Source of the DNA: Acorus gramineus
Taxonomy: Eukaryota > Streptophyta > Magnoliopsida > Acorales > Acoraceae
DNA length: 64,000 bases
NCBI GenBank assembly: GCA_030737835.1
Contig: CM060850.1
Location: 19,250,216-19,314,215, forward strand
Reading direction: 5' to 3'
Below the pieces are notes generated by a model that was given only the letters and a program-made list of their open reading frames with translations, was not told the DNA's origin and made no database searches. The position numbers were made by a program, and so were the translations under genes. Positions 47,343-59,839 of this stretch are shown here, in pieces. The number at the start of each line of letters is the position of its first letter. Positions within the stretch are counted from its first letter, which is position 1.

Positions 47343-47343
<1 letters not shown>
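46486..47343. mobile_element. MULE-type MITE, copy 2, same family
   Basis: The same family in the same orientation as the element at 45268, with long stretches of near identity in the middle (for example GAACATAAGAA, CAAAGAATATGCTTAACTA). The left end reads GCGCCGCGTGTTTATCC; the right end runs into the GT/TA microsatellite, where the terminus and TSD are lost. Confidence 0.72.

Positions 47344-47402
<59 letters not shown>
47344..47402. repeat. (GT)n(TA)n compound microsatellite
   Basis: About 16 bp of GT repeat followed by about 42 bp of TA repeat, at the broken end of the MITE. Confidence 0.95.
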
Positions 47403-47406
<4 letters not shown>

Positions 47407-47769
47407 ATTATCTTAAGTGGATGTTTGCAAAATTTAGTTTTTTTTTTTTTTTTTGTGGGTAAAAAAGAATTTGTATTGCTAGATATAACTAGTTGCATCT
47501 AAAAGAGGAGATTACAAGATTCAAAAAAAAAAAAGCCACTATTCGATATTTACAATCACAAAATTCAAGGTGATGAGGTGAGGCCGCACAATGCACAACT
47601 TCAGCCTATCAACCTGTTGCAAATCAGACAATGCTTGTGGCTTTCATAGGTTGGAGATGATAGACTAGAATCAAGAGTTCATCAAGGCTAAGGCAATCAA
47701 GCATGTAGTAGTATGCCCTGCAGCATCATTGTATAAGATGGACCGTAAACCCTCATCAAACTGGTGAGG

Positions 47770-50700
47770 CTAAAGAACAGTCATCCCCGAGGACATCCGC
47801 CAGGATGCCAAAAAGTCGGCAACTTGATTCCCTTCTCTGTAGGAATGAGACATCTTCCATTCAGAGAGGTCAGCCAAGCGGGCTTGCATGTCGTGTTTGT
47901 CCCGCAAAAGTTGCCAAGGGAAACAACCCTTTCCTTGTAGCCAATTCACTGTCGTGGTCGAATCAGACTCGAAATGGACATGTGTTAAGCTTAGCTGCTG
48001 GCATAACCGTAACCCAGCGAGAATGGCTTTATATTCCAGCACGTTAATAGAGCTTAGACGCTGTTCTTGTACTGCCACCACCCGAAGAGGCTCCCCTTTG
48101 CAATTGCGGACAATGGCCCCATAGCCAGCGCGATCGGATGTGAGAGACCCATCAGAATTGGATTTAAACCATCCTTCTAGTGGGGGCAGCCAAGATATTT
48201 CTGTCGGAATGAATTCCCGCGCGGTGATGAGAACATCCCAGTTCTTGGCAATGAGTTGCACCAAATCCATATTGTTTTCAATCAGTGATCTCCCACGAAA
48301 ACAATTAGTGACTGAGGAATAGAGGGATTTTAGGACCTGCAGTTTATGTGTCTCTCGTCCTTGAAATAGACGAGTACATCTTTCCTTCCATAAGCACCTT
48401 ATCGCAGCGACAAAAGCTACCTGCATTATGTGTTGAGGTGCTCCTATGGGAAATGTTTGATCTAGCCAGTCCACGAAAGCTTGAAGACCAGCCAACCGAG
48501 GCCGTTGTAATCCCATTTTTCGTAGAACTAATGACCATATAAAAGCTGCAAAGGGACACTTGAGGTAGAGATGATCAACAGTTTCCACTTCAGATTTGCA
48601 CATCAGGGAAGTCACCTCCCTTACAAGACCCTTTCGTTGAAGATTTGTGAGAGTAGGAGCCTTATCAAGCAACGCCAGCCAAGTGCAGGCTGAATAAGTA
48701 GGAGGTTGGTATTTTTGCCATATCCACTTGCACCACTTTGGTTTGTCCCGTTTTTGCCTAAGGAAGTTCCAAGCATATGGTGTGGTAAGAAGCCCAGTGG
48801 GATAGTGAGGCCAAACCAACGTATCAGAATCTGTGCCACCACATTCCATCTCTGAAATTGCTGACCAGATCTCATTCTATGCCACTGACCACCATAGGGG
48901 TTTAACCCAAGAGCCATCTCGAATGAAATGAGCCACCAATAGGCTTTGAGGGATCCCTCCTTGCTGCAAAAGATGTTGGATGTGCTCTGTCAGAGAATCT
49001 GTCAGAAATGTACCACATATCCAAGGGTCGTTCCAAGCGCTAATTGTCCTCCTAGAGAAAATGACATACTTCACTTCCGGTTGGATCCAATCCCGCGAAG
49101 CAAGAATCTTAGGCCAGATCCAAGACCCTGCAGTAGTAGGCCGCACTTTCCAGATGTTATGTTTTTTCAAGTATCTTCGGGTGACCCAAAGAACCCAAAG
49201 GGACTGGCTGTTCGTAGCAATTTCCCAGAATCTGGTGCCTAAAGCAGCCTTCATCCAATCCGTGATTCTTTTAGACCAAGTCCCCCCTCTTCCTCTGGAG
49301 AACAAACCTGATCCCATCGGACGTGATGCACAGTTTTCTTCATCGAAGGCCCACCCCATAAAAAAGCACGGATTATTTTTTCCATTGCTTTTATGGTAGT
49401 CTGTGGTAGCGCAAAGGCTGATGACCAGTATATTTGGAAGCTAAGGAGGACTGTTTTAGCAAGCTCAAGTCTCCCCGCCAATGAGAGTAAGTGCCCATGC
49501 CAGTGCTGCAGGCGCTTCTGAAGTTTGTCAACCAAAGGAAGGCAGAGGCGAGGAGTTAAAGCCCCAGTGAACAATGGCAACCCCAAGTACTTGACCGAAA
49601 GCTCACCTGCTGGAATATCCAAAGCATCAAGAAATTCCCTATGTTGATTTGTCCGACCACCACAAAAGACTTGGGATTTACCCCTGTTTAACTTCAAACC
49701 AGAGAATTCAACAAATTGGTTAAGGAGTTCATGGAGTCCACGTCCATATGAGGCTGATGTTGCTAAGAAAATGAGTAAGTCATCTGCAAACAGTAAATGA
49801 CTGATGGAGGAAGACTTTTTGGTGAAAGAGCCCAGCTTGTTTTTAAGCAAAGCTTCGTCCAACCATTGTGAGAGGATTTCCATGCCCAAAACGAAAAGAA
49901 GTGGGGAGATCGGGTCCCCTTGTCGTAGGCCTGAGGAACTTTCAAAAAACCCAAAGGGAGAGCCGTTAATCAGGACAAAAAATTTTGGGGATTGGATGCA
50001 AGCCATAATCCAAGTAATCCAAAGTGGGCTGAAGTTCATTGCCTCCATCACCGCCCGAATGTAAGGCCATCGGATTGAGTCGAAGGCTTTCCTCAGGTCA
50101 ATTTTTACAGCGGTGTGTCCTTTGCCATTTGCACTGGATAAGTAACGAATTAACTCATGCGCAAGAAGTATGCCATGTGTAATTTTCCTCCCTTTGATGA
50201 AAGCTGTCTGATTGGGACTGATCAAGTAAGGAAGGACTTTTTGAAGGCAAGAGGCCAGAATCTTAGTGATTAGTTTATATACTGTGCCACATAAGGAGAT
50301 CGGTCTGAACTGGTCCAAGGCACTTGCATTTGAAGTCTTAGGAATGAGGGCAATAAAAGAGGTGTTGAGTTGTCGAAGGAGTTTACCACTGCGGAAAAAT
50401 TCCTACACCGCCAAGATGAGGTCCTCCTTGACTACGTCCCAACAGTGTTGGAAAAAGCCTACTGTAAAACCATCGGGCCCTGGGCTACCATCCCCTTTCA
50501 TTTGCTTGAGGTTATCAGCAATTTCCTCATTTGTGACCTCTGCACAGAGTAGATGGTTATCATCTTCATTGAGCTTACGTGCAGCTAAAAGAGGAGGAAT
50601 AGGGTGGTAGGTTTCTTTATTCAGGAGGGATTGGTAGTAGTCCACCGTGTAGTGTTGCACTTCCTTTGGATCGACAAGCTCTTGACCATCTGGTAGAACA

Positions 50701-51842
50701 ACCTTTCTCAAGGTGTTATGTGATTTGCGGGCAGCAAACTGAGAATAGAAGAATTTCGTGCAGCTATCTCCCTCTTGAAGCCAGTTCAGACGGGCTTTCT
50801 GACAGAAAATCTCCTCTTCCCTCTTAAGGGCTTCTTCATATTGAGCTCTGAACTCCTCTTCCTCTACTATCAATTGTTTGTTGAGGGGATCATTTTGGAG
50901 AGTAATCTGGACTGTAGCGAGTCGCTCGCGTGTGCACCCAACTCTCTCTTGAGCCCTCCCAAAATGTTGTACGTTCCAAGCTTTAAGGACAAGTTTTGTG
51001 TGTTGTAATTTTTTGTCCAACCGATACATTGCGGTTCCTAGGATGTCAATGCTCCACGCTTTCGTCAGAGTATCCATAAAAGTGTCGTGTCGCAGCCACG
51101 CAATGAAAAACTTAAAAGGCTTTGGGTGGCTTTGAAGAGGAGGCACAACAATGAGCTTCATACCCGCGTGATCAGACAAGCTTGATGGAAGATATTGTGT
51201 ATAGGCCTTTGGGAAAAGGTTGAGCCAGTCCGCATTAGCCATAAGTCGGTCAAGACGGCATGCAATGCGATTAGCTTGTCAATTGTTCCAAGACAATGAG
51301 TTTCCTGCAGTATGTATATCAAAAGGACTACATTGTTCAATGCAGGAGTTGAATCGGGTGAGTCTGCCTGTTTGAAGTGCTCTGCCTCCCATTTTCTCAT
51401 TGGTGAACCTCACCTCATTGAAATCGCCGCCGACAAACCACGGTATGGAAATATGTTGCGCTAAACTCATGATATCATCCCACATGACTAATCTCTCAGC
51501 TGGGGAGTTCGAACCATGGGTAATGGTGAGAAGAAAACGGAGACCAGAGTCCTTGAGCGTCACTTCGCTGTGCACATATTGATCAGAGGATCTGAGGACG
51601 ACTATGTTGATTAGATTAGTGAGCCAGAGAAGCCATATTCTACCCCTGCCATCGTGGAAATGTGAATACTCTGCTGTACAGCGCCTCAGAATTTTCTTTT
51701 TGACTAACTCCACCTCCAAAACAGCAAGCTTGTTTTCCAACAGCGCTACAAAAGGAGTTCGATGGGTCTGCAAAAAATCAGCAATATCCAATTGTTTTAC
51801 CTTGTTATTTAGGCCTCTCACGTTCCAGATCAGACAATCCAT
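47770..51842 (-). pseudogene. LINE C ORF2: endonuclease, reverse transcriptase, zf-RVT, RNase H
   Basis: The start is ATG at 51842 (MDCLIWNVRGLNNK). An APE-type endonuclease comes first (WNVRG, FVGGDFNE). The reverse transcriptase follows (DQFRPISLCGTVYKLITKIL, KIDLRKAFDSIRW, GLRQGDPISPLLF, catalytic HLLFADDLLIF). After that come the zinc-binding region (MCKSEVETVDHLYLKC) and a C-terminal RNase H-like domain (SDGSLTSDRAGYGAIVRN, E in NVLEYKAI, D in FESDSTTTV, SYREGNQVADFLA). Plant L1 elements with an RNase H of this kind are known. Damage: TGA at 51279-51281, TAG at 50403-50405, a one-base frameshift near 49275 and TAG at 48877-48879; the rest is in one frame. Confidence 0.9.
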
Positions 51843-51880
51843 AAAACAGTGAAGAGGGGAAGACTTAGTTAACTTATCTT

Positions 51881-53908
51881 TCAAGCTTGCAAGCCCGATT
51901 TAGCACCGGGCTTGGCTGATTGATTTCTGGTTTGCCGTTTCGGAGTACATGGCACCTTTGGATGGATAACCTTACCTCTGTCATCCTTGGTAGGGTAGGT
52001 TGGAGGAGGTAGTCCATCGCGGGTGATAAGAATCTCCTTGTCTCCCACAGCCTGTGCCGAAATTGACTGGGTAGGAACATTGCCTTGGTCCGATGGCGAA
52101 AATGGTTGCAATGGTTGACCAGACGAGCTTGTTGAAGAGTCCAATTGCAATGAAAGAGATTGTATTGTCTCGCACATGATCTAATCCTACAGGGACTTGG
52201 TTGACATAGGTGCCATAGTCTTGGATGGGATTACTGTGTTCATGGGCTCTGTCTCTAGCGTAGGAGACCCAATGACCGGAGATGAGCTTGATGGAACCTC
52301 CACCTCCAGTGACTGATCTGTCTCGCTCTCCTGAGCCGTATGTTCCTCAAGTGCCATTGTTGTAGCTTCTGAATGGTCTTCCACATTCTCTACAGTCAGA
52401 TAGTTGGCAGCTTTGGCAGCCTGGTAAGCCTCCTCATTCTCAAGGGGTTGCAAAGATGCGAAACGGTTTGTATTATCATCAGGAATTTGCGTGACTGTGG
52501 TGGATGGTTTTGGTGCTGGAGCGCCCTGTTTTTGCTTTGACCTTTGAACCTCTGACCAAACTTGGTTTAGCATAGGGTTTATAGTAGCTGACTTCTGTTT
52601 TTTGTAGCACATTGCATCATCATGACCAAACATGTTACAGTGTGACCAAGCTTGTGGCTTCCAATCATAGACGACCCTGAACTCTTGTCGGCCCCCAATT
52701 GGGGAATTAACCACAATGGAATCCGGGAGTGCTTGCCCTGCTTCAATTTCCACGCAGACTCGAGCAAAGGAGATTCTTGTACCTTGGCGGGTAGCAGCAT
52801 CTCGATATAGAGGGGTGCCTATTCCACTCGCAATCTTGTTCAAACATTCAAGAGACCACATGTGAAGAGGTAAATCAGGAAATTTGACCCAAATCGGGAT
52901 GGAGGTGAGACGTTCGAGTTCCATTCGTGTATGAGGAGTCCATCTTTGGATGACAAAAGGCTGGCTGGCCATCGTCCACGGTCCTCCCTCTAAGACTTCT
53001 TGAAGATCCTCTTCATTATCAAAATTCACCATAAAGAAACCATTGCCCTTTAGCATTAAATTGATCCCACCTTTTGGCTTCCACAATCGCTTCAAAAATT
53101 GCAAAAATGGAGTGTAGACAGGGGATGTGCCAATAATGTAGCCCACAATAGCTTTACCCCATTGTTCCATTGTATTCGCATAGTCAGTGTCATCAACCTC
53201 CACCACCGGTTGGTCCCCTTCCATGGTTGGAGCAATATAGGTCATTGTTTCCCGACCCAAAGAGGTGGAGTTGTAGTTAAAGAGATCTTTCTAGGCCCTT
53301 GCTTCGTTCGTGACTGACGGTGGTGTCGCCTTGGGTTGTGGCTTTCGCCTTGGTTGCTGTGTAGTCTGAGCCTGGGAAGTAGTAGTTGAATGTGGTAGTA
53401 GAGCATTCTGTCGAACATATGGTGCCTGCGTTCTATGGTCCCCATGTTTTGCCTGAGATCTCCCAGCCTCTATAAGAGTTCCACGCATTTGATTTTGTTT
53501 GCCCTTTGTTTTTGATGTTTCACCTTGTATCAACACCCTTGACGGATTTGAGGGTGTTGCAAAATTACCATCCCCCGCTGGTAATGGACCTTTGCCTTTA
53601 GACGGCGGAATGGGGGGTTTGGAGGCCCCAACGCCCTGCGATGTCACCGAAAGAACAGTAGAGTTGTCAATGAGTGCTGTCTGTCCGACATTGGTCACCG
53701 CGATTACCGTCGGATTGGAGTGCTCAGAGCCCAGGCCAATAGCGAAAGTCTTCAGGATATTGTCAATGGTGCCGGCCTGTGAGGGAGAAACTTTCGGTTT
53801 CTCATGTTGGGAACCAGCGGATAGTTCTCCAGGCTCTATTGTAGAGGAAGAAGGGGTGGCTGCGAAGGGAGGAGCCCCCAGAGGGTTAGGCGGAGAAGGA
53901 TCCGCCAT
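51881..53908 (-). pseudogene. LINE C ORF1: nucleic-acid-binding protein (DUF4283, zinc knuckle)
   Basis: The start is ATG at 53908 (MADPSPPNPLG). The Ser/Pro-rich N-terminal part is followed by a DUF4283-type domain (KGNGFFMVNFDNEEDLQEVL, GGPWTMASQPFVIQRW, IPIWVKFPDLPLHMW) and a knuckle HCNMFGHDDAMC, in which the usual first Cys is replaced by Trp (AWSHC). It ends in a basic tail (KVPCTPKRQTRNQ). One frame runs throughout, broken by TAG at 53291-53293, 52187-52189 and 52181-52183. Such proteins package the LINE RNA. Confidence 0.8.
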
Positions 53909-54233
53909 CCCGCGCCGATCACGGCGCCGGATAAAACTCCACGTGGACGGCCAAAAGAAAGTAACGGCACAGGACGGAGGGCGTTGCTCAGACGGAGGCA
54001 AAAATTTAGTTTTTGCGGACGCCTAGTATATGCATTGATAAGGGACGCCTATACGTCCTTAAAGTTGTATATGTATTGATAAAGAGAGCATATACATAAG
54101 TGAATGTATTACATGATAAAAAAAATCATATATGATGTATGTGTGTTAAGTGCGATTTTTCTTGTGATCAATGAACCATGTAATCTTCAATGATATATAT
54201 GCTCACTTTAGTGATGCATATACCACTACAAGA

Positions 54234-55253
54234 AAAAGAGCCTTTAGCGACGCATATTACCGATGGCCAAAAAAATAACCGTCGCTAATATGAATGCAGA
54301 AGTTGGATTTTGTGATCAAATATGGGATCTACTTGTATTTTGCGTGATGATAGATTTTACTTGAACTTAGTTTACTTCCATTTGTCCTAGATTTTACTTG
54401 AACTTGGTTTGTGATTTGAATTTTCAAATGAGTTTACATAGTTTTATTATATGACAACTCAAGAGTTTTATGAAGATGGAGGCATTAAGCCAACAAAAGT
54501 GAAGTGACTTAAAAATATGATGGTCAAAGTTAGTGAGATAGAAATGACAATAAAAACCCTTTAGAAAAAGGTTTTGCTGTTGTGTCTTTTAAGTAATATG
54601 ACAAAGTTGGATATATAGTAAACTTAGAAATGTTTCACATAATATTTATGAATTTGGTTTATTGTTTTATTGTAATTTATTTATTAGTAACCTACCGATT
54701 GTATTTTTTTTTTTTACAGGACTCATGATGCTAGTTGTCATTCAACAATTGATGTGTGCTTGTTCTCATATCTTTGCTTAAGTCCATATATATATATTCT
54801 TGTAATTAGTGATGACATTATAAATTTTAATGAAATTTATGTAAAATAATGTTTTATTTAACTGTTTACTGAAATCAGGATTTGTTGAATGCCAATTGTG
54901 TAATTATATATTTGTGTCAAATATTATATATACAAGAATTTTTTTTATCAATGAAACATATGTAGGCTGGGCATGGAACGCAATAGCAACGACCACTGAC
55001 CGTCTCTATTCTTGATCACAGACGATAAAAAATTTTAAAATTCCTATTGAAAAATAATATCTGTTAATGACTTTGTAGACGGCATTAATAGTCTTTTAGC
55101 GACGGTCATGGCCGTCGCTATTACCTTTAGCGACGGTTTAATTAGTGACGACTAGCGACGGTTTGCCCGAACGTCGGTAAAAGAAATAGCAACGGCTTTT
55201 TCTATTTTAAGCGACGACTTTGGCCGTTGCTAAAACCTCATTATCTTGTAGTG
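54234..55253. mobile_element. Non-autonomous CACTA element with TSD
   Basis: It starts CACTACAAGAAAAAGAG (54234) and ends CTTGTAGTG (55253). The 3-bp TSDs are TAC (54231-54233 and 55254-55256). Subterminal repeats of AGCGACGG and its complement cluster near both ends (54246-54290 and 55095-55230), typical of En/Spm-type elements. It is 1,020 bp without a transposase. Confidence 0.9.
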
Positions 55254-55439
55254 TACCCCTTTAAGTATATATATGTGTCTCTTATCACACATATACTTAG
55301 CGTTTGCAAAAACTGAATTTCGCGGATGTCCACCTAAGAACCCCCATCCCATTGAGTTTTGAAAGAGTTTTTCAAAAAAAATAAAATTTCAAAATTGTAT
55401 ATTTGGTATAGAAATATATATTAATATATTTACTTCAAA

Positions 55440-56275
55440 CTTTAGTCCCTCACATGATTTAAGTAATCACCAATTAGGGCTTGGATTTAATATGGACAAG
55501 ATCTATAAGAATATGGATGTGAATTTTGCATGTGAATATGGACTTGGCATGATTTATGTATTTTGTGGAGTAATTACATTAGACTCTATTAATGGTTGAT
55601 TCATATTAACTTTGCAAGGTTAATGTGTGCAATATTTCTATGATGAACCTAGGTTGGATTGAACCATGTTTATGACAATGAATGTGCATGTGTGAATTCC
55701 AAGGACATACCTAAGTGAATACATGAACCTTTGCATGGAAGAGTGAAGAGTTTCATACGTGTACTTTGAATTTTCCACCACCATTTGTTATGGAACAATG
55801 AACTATGCATGGAATATTAATATGTCCATTATTCCTAAATTGAATGGGCGCCTTGAATTTGGAGAGGACTCTTAGGCAACCTAGAGGCCTATATAAAGGG
55901 TCTCATGTTTGTCATTCTATCCATCCAAGTCACAAAGTGTGTATCCACTCAAAGAGAGAAAATCTCTTGTGAGAGTTTGTGAGAGATAGCTCTAACGTTC
56001 TATTATTCTAGTAACCCGAGTACTTTTGTGGTGATAGAGTTCTAAGCCAATTTCTGATTCCACATAAACGTGCACTCTGTGTGGGCTTGCTGGATCTTGA
56101 GGGGGTTCAGTTCGTGACTTAGACACCGGGAGGAGCCGAAAAAACGTCTTATGCATCACAGTGGGCTTTGTCCATTTATTCATCTCTCACTCCTCTCTCT
56201 CTATTGTTTCAATATTTTATTTCGCTGAATTTTTGTATTTTCATCCCATTTTCATTTATTAATAGACGAAAATGG
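55440..56275 (+). mobile_element. Possible LTR or LTR fragment (TATA and leader)
   Basis: A TATA box (GGCCTATATAAAGGG near 55883) is followed by a leader ending in Phe/Ser-poor, T-rich sequence (TATTTTATTTCGCTGAA). This resembles the U3/R/U5 order of a Ty1/copia-type LTR. Ends with TG..CA and a TSD were not found, so the limits are estimates. Confidence 0.35.
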
Positions 56276-56277
56276 GA

Positions 56278-56279
<2 letters not shown>

Positions 56280-56315
<36 letters not shown>
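56280..56315. repeat. (AT)n microsatellite
   Basis: An uninterrupted AT run of about 36 bp. Confidence 0.95.
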
Positions 56316-56319
<4 letters not shown>

Positions 56320-56790
56320 AATTGACATACCTAAGTATGGACACTAATTTGGATGATCAAATGATACGTCAAAGAGATATGAGAATTAAAATGTAGATTT
56401 CACGACTTATCATCTCTTTTAGATATCATAAATAAAAAATATGATAGTTATTTAAATTTTATAATTGTGAGAAATCTTACAAGATAATTAATATGTACAA
56501 TATATGATAGAAACATACATATATAAATTTATAATATATGTTAGATTGGGATTTTTTTTAATGGGATACATTGACATTCTATCCGCCATCTAGATATTCA
56601 AATATCAGATAATTTTTTTATATACGAATTTGGAGCGCTATATTTTTGGATAATTAACAAGCTTGTTCATGGAGGAGGAGAAACTCCTGAAGGAGAACAA
56701 GATTCAAACATAGAATACTTCTATTTGCAAGAGAAAGGAGTGCTCACATCTTGGATGGAAGGTGGTAAATGTTTTTTTTTTTTGTACATC

Positions 56791-58160
56791 CATTACAAGA
56801 AAAAGGAGTTATAGAGTGTTTGTATTTGCTGTGGTTCTTATAAAACACCACTGTATGTATTTTATCTCATTGATTGCCAACAAAGCATCACTTTTATTGT
56901 GGGGATTTGAATGACAATATTATTGCTGCATTTTTTGGTGAACTGCCACCATATATATTATTGTCACATTAAAAAAGTGTAACTAATATTAGTGGAATGT
57001 TGGCTACAAAAAAGGGCGCCCTTAATTTTTTAATGTTTATTTTCTTCTAATTTTCCCTCGATCTTTATCACAATTTCAGCGGAGAAATGCCATCCAAGAC
57101 CAACTACAACGGTCAACCTCTTTTTTTTTTTTGAGTGACAATGAACTATTTAAATTCTCCAACAGCCATTAGACTCCCATTTTAACCGACACAAGTGGAG
57201 ACAAAAAACATAATACTAACAAATTCGACTGCATTTCTTTTAAGAGAAAAAAATCATATGAAAATCATGTAAAACTAAATCTAAAGAGATGCACAACAAA
57301 TAAATTATTACATTATGCTAATAACAAATCCATATAAAAGATGTTAAAAATGTGATCAAATACAAAAATAAAAAAATACAAAAACTTATAGAAATAAAGG
57401 AATAAAAAGATCCTCACATAACGGAATATCCGCATGAGTTGAAGACCAATGAGGAGGAGAAGAGCCTGATGATTCGCATGAGTTTTAGAACCAATGAAGA
57501 GGAGAATAGCCCGGTGGAGAAGACAACATATCTTGGAGATTGCACACAACAAAACGGATTGACAGAAACCATGAAAATTATAATAGAAGAAAATATGGGA
57601 GGAGGCTTGAAGAGATCGGCCGATTAGAGAAGAGAAGATCACCTGGTGCATGGTTTTTCTTTTGGTCGTTTGGTGAGGACGGTGTGGGGCTATGTGGGAT
57701 AAAAGGGAAATGTTGATCTTAGGCTAAACTAACATATAAAGATGGGGAGTATTTGCTGTTGATTTTACTAATGAGTGTCTGATTTGTGACAAGTGTTTTT
57801 TTTACTTTTGTGATAGATTTATAAAAACACTGTAATTAAAATTTCTAACGGCGTCAATTATTTCACCAGTTTTACTTACTTTATTTACTATGGTTTTCAA
57901 GTGTACCTATATATTATATCGAGGTGGTTTCTAACAACTGCAATAACATAAAAAAAATTGAGGGCATCATTTTTTGACGCCAACATTCTCTTAATATTAA
58001 CCACATTTTCTAAAAGTGACAATGATATATATAGTGGCAGTTTACTATGCAGCATCATTTATCCCCACAATAACAGTGACGCTTTGTTGGCAACCAATGG
58101 GATATTTTATAAGAACCACAACAAATAAAAACTCTCCGTAACCCTTTTTTCTTGTAGGAT
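56791..58160. mobile_element. CACTA-like foldback element with long inverted ends
   Basis: It starts CATTACAAGAAAAAGGAG and ends CCTTTTTTCTTGTAGGAT, a degenerate CACTACAAG pair. About 110 bp inward from each end are related in inverted orientation (GTGGTTCTTATAAAACACC against ATTTTATAAGAACCACA; GCCAACAAAGCATCAC against GTGACGCTTTGTTGGC). ATC flanks both sides and may be the 3-bp TSD. No gene is inside. Confidence 0.55.
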
Positions 58161-58442
58161 ATCGTCATGTATATGGACATATCCAATGGAGAAATTCAAA
58201 AAAGGCAGGACACATTCAATTTTAAATTTTAATGGATTCCCTCCTCTTAACTTATTATGGACCCAAACACAAAAGGATTCCATAAAAAAGTGTATATTGT
58301 TTTTTTTTTTTGGTAAGTAAGAGATCAGTTGTATTGCTGTTGTAACTATGCAAATGTACAAGAAATGAGAATTTACAAAATTCTATAATTTAGCACACAA
58401 TCACAATTAATGGGGAAGACTCATCATGTGAAATTCAGTACA

Positions 58443-59839
58443 TTATGGTGAAGCAAAAGTGGATGCGTAAAGTTCATTTGCCTCCTCGGGGTTTGCTTTT
58501 TTTCTCTGGTAGAGTATCCCAATCCAGTCTTTGTGTAAGGCTTCATCGAGCTCAGTCCAGATGTCTTGGGCTGAGATGGTTTTAGATCCCATTGGAATCT
58601 GCCTAGCTGCCATCAGATCTGCCGGAGCGTTGGCTTCGCGGTAAGTGTGGGAAATCGACCAGTCTTCAAAACAGCTAAGAACGTCCATGGTTTCGATGAG
58701 GTCACGCCGCGAGGTCCATGGAGCTGCTCCCCTGCCCTGCAGCCAACAGACTATGGTGGTGGAGTCTGTTTCAAACAGAACCTTGTTGAGATTGAGTTGC
58801 GCACACATGAGCGCACCACTCTTAACTCCGAGGATCTCCAAGTGGTTGATGCTAGCAAGGGAAACACGTGCCATCGTTCCAATAATAAGATGTCCTTGAG
58901 AATCCCGAATAATAGCACCAAACCCCTCCTGGTCATTGAATAAGGACCCATCTGAGTTGTACTTGAACCAGGGAGCGGGGGGTGGCTGCCATGTGAAGAA
59001 GATATCTTGATACCTTTTTGTGTGAAAGGGGATCCCCAGGTTCTTGGCCACTTTCTCAATGTCCGGGCTGGGTTCCACATAGAGAGGATACTTGGAGAGC
59101 CGAATTCTAGAGGTGGTGATGATCTCACGTAGCACCATAGGCTTATGCTTGGACTATGAGCGGAAGATCCTAGAACAACTCTCTCTCCAGATCAGACCAA
59201 TAGAGGAGGCAAAGAAGACTTTGACAACCTTTAACAACAGCAACTGAAGGTGAAGATTCTGAATGCATTCAACCCAGTCAGGAAGAGTCTGACAGATGGC
59301 ACGAGGAAGGCCCAATTTAGAGAGGAGAAAAAGCCATATGAAGGATGAGTAACCACATTTGAAGAACAGATGGTGTACTTCATCAGAACCCCTGGAGCAT
59401 AGTGGGCATTGGGTCGAATGAAGAATCCCTTGTTTTTGTAGGCGTTGTAGAGTGGGAAGCTTATCAAGTAGAGCCAACCAGGTGGTGTATGAGTGGCGAG
59501 GGATTTGGACAGGATCCCAAGCCCAATCCTTCTAAGAGACAAGAGGTTTGTGCACTCGCAAGAAGTTCCAACCTACTTTTGGTGGTAGATCCCCTGTTTT
59601 TTATCCCATCCAGATGGGAATGCCAGCGCAGGATCCACCTACACGAATCATGAGGATGGCCTCCCAAATAGCAAGATGACAAGCCGGCCACCGAAGAGTG
59701 GGTGACCATGTGCCATTTTCAAGCAGTTTACATACTGAAGTGGAATCCGCTGGACCCCAATGAATCACCATGAGAGGAGGAAGAAGGTCATGTAAAGCAA
59801 AGCCATTAACCCAAGGATCAAACCATAGGTTGGTGTTAC
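58443..59839 (-). pseudogene. LINE D ORF2, C-terminal part: zf-RVT and RNase H
   Basis: After the LTR the frame resumes with NTNLWFDPWVNG, then GTWSPTLRWPACHLAIWEA. The zinc-binding part (CPLCSRGSDEVHHLFFKC) is at 59154-59477. The RNase H-like domain (NSDGSLFNDQEGFGAIIRD, E in HLEILGVKS, D in FETDSTTIV, SHTYREANAPADLMA) is at 58443-59138. TAG at 59154-59156 separates the last two. At least one further frameshift lies near 59530-59600. Inactive. Confidence 0.82.

Larger units (their letters stand above)
47438..53997 (-). mobile_element. LINE C: nearly full-length plant L1-type element
   Basis: A 6.56-kb element on the - strand. The poly-A tail appears as a T-run at 47438-47454. Flanking direct repeats GCAAAATTTAG (47427-47437) and GCAAAAATTTAG (53998-54009) are the TSD, differing by one base. 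It holds ORF1 and ORF2 in the usual order. Stops and one frameshift make it inactive, but both ends are intact, so it is a relatively complete insertion. Confidence 0.9.
47411..55339. mobile_element. Small inverted-repeat element opened by a LINE and a CACTA element
   Basis: The left end TCTTAAGTGGATGTTTGCA (47411), continued beyond LINE C at 54003 as TAGTTTTTGCGGACGCC, matches in inverted orientation the sequence at about 55290-55339 (ACTTAGCGTTTGCAAAAAC, then CGCGGATGTCCACCTAAGA). With LINE C (47438-53997) and the CACTA element (54234-55253) removed, about 350 bp remain, a MITE-sized element. I see no clear TSD, so the superfamily is open. Confidence 0.6.
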
